The position numbers and the translations under genes were made by a program. A model generated the notes under the pieces. That model was not told where the DNA came from and did not search any database. It worked only from the letters and a program-made list of their open reading frames with translations. DNA of 13,496 nucleotides, taken from assembly GCA_021788495.1 (NCBI GenBank), contig JAJYKQ010000025.1, positions 1-13,496 of the forward strand. Reading direction: 5' to 3'. Shown here piece after piece: positions 1-4,894 of this stretch. The first letter of the stretch is position 1. Every line of letters begins with the position of its first letter. Source of the stretch: a bacterium. GTDB lineage: Bacteria; SZUA-79; Acidulodesulfobacterales; Acidulodesulfobacteraceae.

Positions 1-2
1 GA

Positions 3-206
3 AAATATTTTCAGGTTAAGTTAACTAAGAGCGGCGATTCTTTATATGCAGAAGTAATATCCGCTCCTAAACCTCCGTCCGCCGCAAGGTCATTAAGTCC
101 AATGATAAAAGCCGACGGCAGTTTTGTTATGGAAGAGCATATTACGAATTTAAAGGCCGGAACTTTTATAGACGTTACGTTAAACGATTACGAAATAGAA
201 TATTAA
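3..206 (+). CDS. moeA: MoeA-like molybdopterin molybdenumtransferase, C-terminal end (partial)
   Basis: An open frame enters from the left edge and stops with TAA at 204-206, giving about 67 residues. The readable tail contains ISAPKPPSAARSLSPM, then a hydrophobic stretch, then NLKAGTFIDVTLND. This matches the C-terminal beta-barrel domain (domain IV) of MoeA, where a conserved SLxxAN-type helix is followed by an L.AG..V.V strand. MoeA inserts molybdate or tungstate into adenylylated molybdopterin in the cytoplasm. The catalytic domain lies outside the window, so activity and Mo versus W preference cannot be judged. Only 12 bp separate it from the MoaA-like gene, which suggests one transcript. 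The following radical SAM, PTPS and MobA-like genes support a cofactor role. The family call is good; which MoeA paralogue it is remains open. Confidence 0.72.
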   Translation, partial: KYFQVKLTKSGDSLYAEVISAPKPPSAARSLSPMIKADGSFVMEEHITNLKAGTFIDVTLNDYEIEY

Positions 207-218
207 TACAAAATAATT

Positions 219-1061
219 ATGAAACAGTATTTATTTGAATTATTTGAAAATAAAGAATACGATTCAAATTTCGAAAGATTTAAATTTAAAATCCCGTCCT
301 TAAGAGTTTCTCTTTCAGGCAAATGCAACGAAAACTGTTTTTACTGCCATAACGAAGGAGTTCCCAAAAAAATTTCTTCGACTATTCAGACCGGAGATAT
401 AATAAACGTGGTATATTCGCTTAAAAATTTCGGACTTAAAAAAATTAAATTTACCGGCGGCGAACCTCTGCTCTATAAAGATTTAAAAAATCTTTTATAT
501 AAAGTCAAACATATCAATGACTTAAAGCTATATATTACTACGAACGGCACTCTTATAAGAAAAAGAATAAAAGATCTTAGCCCCAATATTATAGATAAAA
601 TATCGGTAAGCTTAGATACGTTAGATCCAAGGTTTTATAAATATATTACCGGAAAAGATTATCTATATGAAGTTCTTTCAGGTTTAAAAATTTTGAAAGA
701 TTATGGATACAATGTAGAAATAGATGCAGTTTTGCTAAAAAAAATAAATTCCGCAAAATCGTCTTTAAACAAATTAATAGATTATTGCATAAATAACGAT
801 TTCGATTTGCAGTTTATAGAATTATCTAACGAAACCGACGAAACTTCATATTCTAAGTTTTATGCCGACCCATACTTAACGTTAAAGAAAGCGGGATTAG
901 ATTTTTTAAACGACGATACTAATGACAGACAGTTTTTTAAAATTAAAAATTCTAAAATAACGCTATGCAGAAAGGTAAACGACGTCTGTAAATCTACCGG
1001 AGACAGATGCAGCGGCATGAGGCTTCTGCCCAACGGCGTTCTAAAAAATTTTTATTATTAA
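219..1061 (+). CDS. moaA: MoaA-like radical SAM protein, short and divergent
   Basis: The 280-residue protein carries the radical SAM cluster motif C36-x3-C40-x2-C43 (CNENCFYC) and the SAM-binding GGEP at 80-83, in the arrangement typical of MoaA, the GTP 3',8-cyclase that starts molybdopterin synthesis. MoaA usually has 320-340 residues, a second [4Fe-4S] cluster bound by C-x2-C-x13-C near the C-terminus, and a terminal Gly-Gly. Here the region aligning with CNRLRLTxDGxLKPC reads CSGMRLLPNGVLKNF. C264 is kept, but the first ligand position is G261 and the third is F278; C250 and C257 lie upstream and could substitute. The protein ends two residues later with no GG. No strong ribosome-binding site precedes the ATG. 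It sits 12 bp after moeA and 23 bp before the PTPS-like gene. It is either a divergent MoaA or a paralogue with another substrate; membership in the MoaA-like radical SAM group is secure, GTP cyclase activity is not. Confidence 0.78.
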   Translation: MKQYLFELFENKEYDSNFERFKFKIPSLRVSLSGKCNENCFYCHNEGVPKKISSTIQTGDIINVVYSLKNFGLKKIKFTGGEPLLYKDLKNLLYKVKHINDLKLYITTNGTLIRKRIKDLSPNIIDKISVSLDTLDPRFYKYITGKDYLYEVLSGLKILKDYGYNVEIDAVLLKKINSAKSSLNKLIDYCINNDFDLQFIELSNETDETSYSKFYADPYLTLKKAGLDFLNDDTNDRQFFKIKNSKITLCRKVNDVCKSTGDRCSGMRLLPNGVLKNFYY

Positions 1062-1084
1062 ATATTAGAGGTAAATAAAATTAA

Positions 1085-1570
1085 ATGATAGTCGAACTTA
1101 ACGGAAAAGAAGCCGGATTAACGTTTGAATGCATGCATATAGTGCCTGGAAGAGGAGACTGTTCGAGAATACATCCTCATTTCCATTACGTGGACGTTTT
1201 AATCGACGGAGAATTCGACGATAAAAGAAGGATAGTCCATCTTTATAACTTAAAAGCCGTTATAAAAAGAATATGTTCTACGTTCGAGGATAAAATATTA
1301 ATAGCCGATTATCCGGAAAGCGTCCAGCGCGTTGCAGTGGAAGAACAGCATTACAGGATAGAAATTAACGGAAAAATGTATCTTATACCGAAAGCCGATA
1401 TTTTTAAAATAAAGTGTCCGTCGCTGAATATCGAAGATTTAACGGTTTATTTCGCAGGCGAACTCGCCTCAGATTTAAAAAACAGGGAAATGTTTAACCC
1501 AATAAATTATTTTGAAGTTACGTTAAGCGAAGGCCACGGCCAAAGAGGCAGAATAAAGATAGAATTATAA
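1085..1570 (+). CDS. 6-pyruvoyl-tetrahydropterin synthase / QueD-family protein, archaeal-like
   Basis: The 161-residue protein resembles the PTPS/6-carboxytetrahydropterin synthase family (COG0720), especially the archaeal-type members. The presumed zinc ligands are visible: H18 in FECMH, and the His-x-His of CSRIHPHFHY (H30, H32). The Cys at 26 occupies the family's catalytic Cys position (C-x3-H-x-H). A late Glu in TLSEGHGQRG (E148) fits the pterin-anchoring Glu. Two features differ from active enzymes: the HGH glycine is Pro, and the usual Asp-His of the FDHRxLI segment appears as Glu-Asp in FEDKILI. The family acts on dihydroneopterin triphosphate in the cytosol. The ATG has AGAGG 12 bp upstream. 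Placement between MoaA- and MobA-like genes suggests a pterin role linked to Mo/W cofactor rather than queuosine, because no queC/E/F genes are seen. The fold call is solid; the reaction is unknown. Confidence 0.72.
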   Translation: MIVELNGKEAGLTFECMHIVPGRGDCSRIHPHFHYVDVLIDGEFDDKRRIVHLYNLKAVIKRICSTFEDKILIADYPESVQRVAVEEQHYRIEINGKMYLIPKADIFKIKCPSLNIEDLTVYFAGELASDLKNREMFNPINYFEVTLSEGHGQRGRIKIEL

Positions 1571-1595
1571 TTTTGCGGCCGTGCTATTTAATTAA

Positions 1596-2549
1596 ATGCA
1601 AAAATTAAGCTGTATAATACTTGCCGGCGGCGAATCTAAAAGATTCGGAGAAAATAAAGCTTTTTTTAATTTTAATGGAAAATCGTTTATAGAAAGAGCG
1701 GCGGAAACCGCATTAAAATTAAGCGGCGATATAATAATTTCGGCAAGAGATAAAGAAGGCGCAGAACGGTATAGCAACGAATTAAAAAAAAAATTGAATA
1801 TAAATCCGCATGCAATAGCCGACGATAAAAACTGCGGTTTTATAGGGCCTCTTAGAGGAATTTACAGTTGCATTAAGCATCTTAAAGGCAAATATGTCCT
1901 TGTTATGGAGTGCGACGCGCCTTTATTTAATTTTTCGGCGGCAAACGAACTTATAAAAAAAATGGAGAAGGAGAAAGTCGGTGCGGTACTGCCTTTATGG
2001 CCGGATTCCACCGTAGAACCCCTCCTTGGAATTTATAATATAAAGAAGACGGCTGCGGTTTTAGAAATGCTGAACGATTATGCGTTGAATCTAGAAAAAA
2101 ATTTTCCTTTTAAGGATTCGGTGAATATTTCAAGATTTTTGCCGTCCGTATATTACTATAATATATTAGATATTATAAAAAAAAATCCGGATTTAAAAAT
2201 TGAATTTTTTATGAATATTAATTCTAAGGAAGATATTGAAAATTACTTGGCGGAGAAAATTAATACCGTTAAAAAAAAATACGCAAAAAGCGTTAAAATA
2301 AGAAAGGCAAACAGATTTTTCAACGTAAAAAATCCGTCGGGAAAACCGTCGGGCATACTTGCAAACGCGCTTTATTATTGGTGGATATATTCAAAAACGG
2401 GAAATTTCATATATTTAAAAAAGTCATACGGCTATTTTAAAAAAGACGCCGACAAATATTACGCAGGCGGATTAGATTTTATGGGCGGAAAATTAATTAA
2501 AACGATTCGAGGAGATGCAGGCGCATTTAGCCAAGAAATATGCAAGTAA
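1596..2549 (+). CDS. mobA: MobA-like molybdenum cofactor nucleotidyltransferase with C-terminal extension
   Basis: Residues 1 to about 222 form a MobA-type nucleotidyltransferase: LAGGESKRFGENKA at 10-22 (GTP-binding loop and Lys), GPLRGI at 84-89, and the metal-binding CDAP at 106-109. MobA joins GMP to molybdopterin to make the guanine dinucleotide form; the related MocA uses CTP. MobA is normally about 190-200 residues, whereas this protein has 317. The extra 95 residues (about 223-317) begin with a Lys-rich linker and continue with an aromatic-rich segment (ALYYWWIYSKTGNF at 258-271, then SYGYFKKDADKYYAGG). I do not recognise this domain. No clear ribosome-binding site is seen 25 bp after the PTPS-like gene, so translation may be coupled. 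Function could be MGD synthesis, another nucleotide transfer, or a dedicated role for the enzyme served by this cluster. The N-terminal assignment is good; base specificity is uncertain. Confidence 0.78.
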   Translation: MQKLSCIILAGGESKRFGENKAFFNFNGKSFIERAAETALKLSGDIIISARDKEGAERYSNELKKKLNINPHAIADDKNCGFIGPLRGIYSCIKHLKGKYVLVMECDAPLFNFSAANELIKKMEKEKVGAVLPLWPDSTVEPLLGIYNIKKTAAVLEMLNDYALNLEKNFPFKDSVNISRFLPSVYYYNILDIIKKNPDLKIEFFMNINSKEDIENYLAEKINTVKKKYAKSVKIRKANRFFNVKNPSGKPSGILANALYYWWIYSKTGNFIYLKKSYGYFKKDADKYYAGGLDFMGGKLIKTIRGDAGAFSQEICK

Positions 2550-2579
2550 ACAAAAATAATAAAATAAAAAGAGGCTGTT

Positions 2580-3128
2580 ATGAGTAAAAAACTTACCAAT
2601 TTAGAGGAAGATTTAAAGAAAAATCAAATAGAAATAATGCTCTATCCTTCAAAATGCGACGGATGCGAAAGCGAAGGTTTTGCGGCATGCGTAAAAGCAT
2701 GCGAATCGCATATGGCTGAAAAATACGGCTCAAAATATACTGGAGCCAGAATAAATATAAAAAAGAAAGGAAACAAATTTTTCCCTCTGATATGCCACAA
2801 TTGCGACGAAGCGCCATGCGTCGATGCATGTATGCCGGGTGCAAGATATAAAGACTTGGAATCGGGATGGACGGTAACAAACTATAAAAAATGCGTCGGA
2901 TGCTGGATGTGCGTAATGTCGTGTCCGTTCGGAGCTATAGAAAGAATAGGAAAAGGCCATTTTGCTTCAAAATGCGACGGCTGTTCGGACGAGGATACCC
3001 CTAAATGCGTAGAAGCCTGTAAAAAAGGGGCGTTAAAAAGAATAGGAATTAAAAATTATTCATATGAAAGAAGGCTTTCCGTCGCAAAAAAAATATACGG
3101 ACCTTATATAAAATCAATAGTTAAGTAA
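2580..3128 (+). CDS. Four-cluster [4Fe-4S] electron-transfer subunit (AorA/CooF/HycB-like)
   Basis: This 182-residue soluble protein has 16 cysteines in four sets, the pattern of the DmsB/HycB/CooF ferredoxin group with four [4Fe-4S] clusters: C26/C29/C37/C41, C72/C75/C80/C84, C105/C108/C111/C115 (CVGCWMCVMSCP) and C132/C135/C143/C147. No signal peptide or membrane segment is seen, so it should act in the cytoplasm. Such proteins carry electrons between a catalytic subunit and a partner. The gene has a good AGAGG site 8 bp before the ATG and is followed 21 bp later by an FAD/NAD(P) oxidoreductase. A small four-cluster ferredoxin next to an FAD/NAD oxidoreductase matches AorA and AorC of bacterial tungsten aldehyde oxidoreductase (Aromatoleum), and equally CooF-FNOR pairs near CO dehydrogenase. 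The upstream pterin genes favour a Mo/W enzyme. The catalytic subunit is not in the window, so the partner is inferred. Confidence 0.85.
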   Translation: MSKKLTNLEEDLKKNQIEIMLYPSKCDGCESEGFAACVKACESHMAEKYGSKYTGARINIKKKGNKFFPLICHNCDEAPCVDACMPGARYKDLESGWTVTNYKKCVGCWMCVMSCPFGAIERIGKGHFASKCDGCSDEDTPKCVEACKKGALKRIGIKNYSYERRLSVAKKIYGPYIKSIVK

Positions 3129-3149
3129 TATTAAAAAGGGGATAAGATT

Positions 3150-4475
3150 ATGAAATACGTTATTATAGGAAATTCATACGCGGGCTTATCCTGCGCCGAT
3201 GCAATCAGGCGTTTCGACAAGTCCGGAGAAGTCGTAATAATATCTGACGAAAACTACAGGGCTTATGCAAGGCCTTTGATTTCATATTATTTGGAAGGAA
3301 AAACTACAGACGAAACAATATGGTATAAAGAAGACGATTATTACGAAAAAAATAATTTCGATTTAATGCTCGGGAAAAAAGTAGTTTCAGTAGATACTTC
3401 GGCTAAAAGGTTAGTTTTGGACGACGGAGCGGCCGTGAATTACGACAAACTTTTTATAGGTCCGGGCGGAACGCCTTTTATACCGCCGACGGAAGGATTT
3501 AATCCGGATTCTCCTATGATGGGTACCTTTACCCGGTTCGACGACGCAAAAAAAATGGAAAAAGCCGCAAAAATGTCTAAAAGAAAAGAAGCGATAGTCG
3601 TAGGCGGCGGACTTATAGGGCTTAAGGCATCCGAAGGATTAAGGGCATTAGGGCTTCATACGACTATAGTAGAATTATTGCCGAGAGTTTTAGGGCTTGC
3701 CCTCGACGAAGTATCCGGAAATATTACGTCTAAAAAACTTAACGAAAACGGCATAGATACTGCCACGGGCGAAACGGTTACAAAAATTAATTTAGACGAG
3801 TCCGGCAATCCGGTCAGCGTTTTATTGAAAAGCGGTAAAGAATTGCCTGCGGATATCGTAGTAGTCGGCGTAGGCGTCAGACCTAACGTGGCATTTCTTG
3901 AAGGTAGCGGAATAAAAATAGACAGGGGCATAATAGTAGATAAAACAATGATGACGAGCGTTAAGGACGTATATGCCGGAGGGGACGCCGCCGTAATATA
4001 TGACGTTATAAACAAGCGTCCAAACATAATAGCCATAGTTCCTCTTGCCTGTGAAGAAGGCAGGGTTGCAGGTACAAATATGGCAGGCGTTTACAGGGAA
4101 TACCCGGGCGGCATGGGTTTAAATTCCGTCGAAATTTACGGACTTCCGATAGTGACTATAGGTTTAACCAATCCTTCTAACGAAACGCAAAATGTTTACG
4201 TATTTCAAGACGATAAGATTTACAGAAAATTAGTATATGACGGGGAAGTCCTCGTAGGAGCCATACTCCTCGGCGATATTTCCGGCAGCGGAATATTATC
4301 GGCAATTATCAGGCAGGGATTAAAATGCCTCAAATATAAAGACGAATTTTTAAACGGCAACATATATTCATTCGTTATAGATAACGAATTTGAAATATAC
4401 AATATAAATGAAGGCTACGCCATAAGGGGAGATTTCGAAGACCTTCCCGAATTTTCCAGGACCAACTGGCGGTAA
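3150..4475 (+). CDS. FAD-dependent NAD(P)H oxidoreductase (AorC/FNOR-like)
   Basis: The 441-residue protein is a class I pyridine-nucleotide-disulphide-type flavoprotein. The FAD Rossmann motif is at the N-terminus (VIIGNSYAG, residues 4-12), the NAD(P) motif is VVGGGLIGLKASEGL at 150-164, and the second FAD motif is VYAGGDAA at 274-281. The usual redox CxxC of the disulphide reductases is absent near residues 40-50; RPLISYYLEG there resembles NADH oxidase, rubredoxin reductase or NirB flavoprotein domains. The last 110 residues match the C-terminal dimerisation part of those enzymes. It probably passes electrons between NAD(P)H and the four-cluster ferredoxin encoded just upstream. AGGGG lies 10 bp before the ATG. 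It is the last gene of the run, as a hairpin and a gap follow. Flavoprotein assignment is secure; its physiological partner is inferred from neighbours. Confidence 0.87.
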   Translation: MKYVIIGNSYAGLSCADAIRRFDKSGEVVIISDENYRAYARPLISYYLEGKTTDETIWYKEDDYYEKNNFDLMLGKKVVSVDTSAKRLVLDDGAAVNYDKLFIGPGGTPFIPPTEGFNPDSPMMGTFTRFDDAKKMEKAAKMSKRKEAIVVGGGLIGLKASEGLRALGLHTTIVELLPRVLGLALDEVSGNITSKKLNENGIDTATGETVTKINLDESGNPVSVLLKSGKELPADIVVVGVGVRPNVAFLEGSGIKIDRGIIVDKTMMTSVKDVYAGGDAAVIYDVINKRPNIIAIVPLACEEGRVAGTNMAGVYREYPGGMGLNSVEIYGLPIVTIGLTNPSNETQNVYVFQDDKIYRKLVYDGEVLVGAILLGDISGSGILSAIIRQGLKCLKYKDEFLNGNIYSFVIDNEFEIYNINEGYAIRGDFEDLPEFSRTNWR

Positions 4476-4483
4476 CCGGCAAT

Positions 4484-4510
4484 TAACATATTAAAATACT
4501 TAATATGTTA
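4484..4510. other. AT-only hairpin after the cofactor/electron-transfer gene run
   Basis: TAACATATTAA (4484-4494) and its exact complement TTAATATGTTA (4500-4510) form an 11-bp perfect stem with a 5-nt loop, 8 bp after the oxidoreductase stop codon. It has only one G:C pair and is followed by A residues rather than T on the + strand, so it is a poor classical terminator. It may protect the transcript end or bind a dimeric protein. The symmetry is seen directly; the role is unknown. Confidence 0.4.
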
Positions 4511-4591
4511 AAAAATATGTTATTAACGTCGAAGATTTAATTTAACAATATATAATTTAGATATACTATGCATACAAAGCGGTGATAAATT

Positions 4592-4786
4592 ATGAATAGC
4601 GAAAACGAAAAACCTCTTACCGTTTTACTGGAAGAATTATTAATAGAAGTGCGCTCCGTATCTTCCGAAAATTTCGATAAGTGGTATGAAAAGAAAAGGA
4701 AGGTTTTTAACATCGGCGTTAAAAATTACCCCACGAAAGAAGAATTCATAAAATACGTCAACTACGCATTAAGCATCGGGCATTAA
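4592..4786 (+). CDS. Hypothetical 64-residue soluble protein
   Basis: This short ORF starts with ATG at 4592, preceded by a GGTGA-like site 8 bp upstream (AAGCGGTGATAAATT), and ends with TAA. The protein is charged and appears helical: residues 8-36 are amphipathic (TVLLEELLIEVRSV, then DKWYEKKRKVF), followed by NYPTKEEFIKYVNYALSIGH. There is no membrane segment, no cysteine, and no recognisable catalytic or DNA-binding motif. It stands alone, converging on the H+-ATPase gene, with a palindromic repeat array beginning at its stop codon. TATAAT at 4551-4556 might be its -10 box, but no good -35 is seen. I do not recognise the family. Codon use resembles its neighbours and the start has a plausible ribosome-binding site, so it is probably a real gene, though unproven. 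Confidence 0.5.
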   Translation: MNSENEKPLTVLLEELLIEVRSVSSENFDKWYEKKRKVFNIGVKNYPTKEEFIKYVNYALSIGH

Positions 4787-4891
4787 ATTCTGTCCCTGTT
4801 TTCCAATTTTCCAGTTTGCGACAGGGTCAGAATTGAATTCTGCCCCTTACTTTCCGATTTGTGACAGGGTCAGAATTGAATTCTGCCCCTG
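4786..4891. repeat. Tandem palindromic repeat array (43-bp period) between convergent genes
   Basis: Two full palindromes share the core CAGAATTGAATTCTG, at 4823-4847 and 4865-4891, each with flanking AGGGT and CCCCT arms. They lie in a tandem unit of 43 bp (GACAGGGT at 4820 and 4863), including similar spacers (TTTCC-A/G-A/G-TTTG). A half copy, AATTCTGTCCCTG, is at 4786-4798, overlapping the stop codon of the small ORF. The second palindrome ends 3 bp before the ATPase stop codon. The same palindrome is at 7245-7289. It may act as a bidirectional terminator or be a REP-like mobile repeat. Confidence 0.85.
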
Positions 4892-4894
4892 TAT

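Noticed and set aside
1030..1085. Sequencing frameshift at the A/T homopolymers near the end of the MoaA-like gene
   Set aside because: Shifting the frame after the A6-T5 run gives a stop within a few codons and does not restore a Cys-Leu or GG-type tail, so an error is not supported from this sequence alone.
3656..4036. 126-codon - strand ORF opposite the FAD oxidoreductase
   Set aside because: It shadows the NAD-binding and second FAD motif of a well-supported gene and has no ribosome-binding site or recognisable domain.
4786..4891. CRISPR array
   Set aside because: Only two full units and a half, the spacers between palindromes are similar rather than unique, and no cas gene is present; a tandem palindromic repeat explains it.
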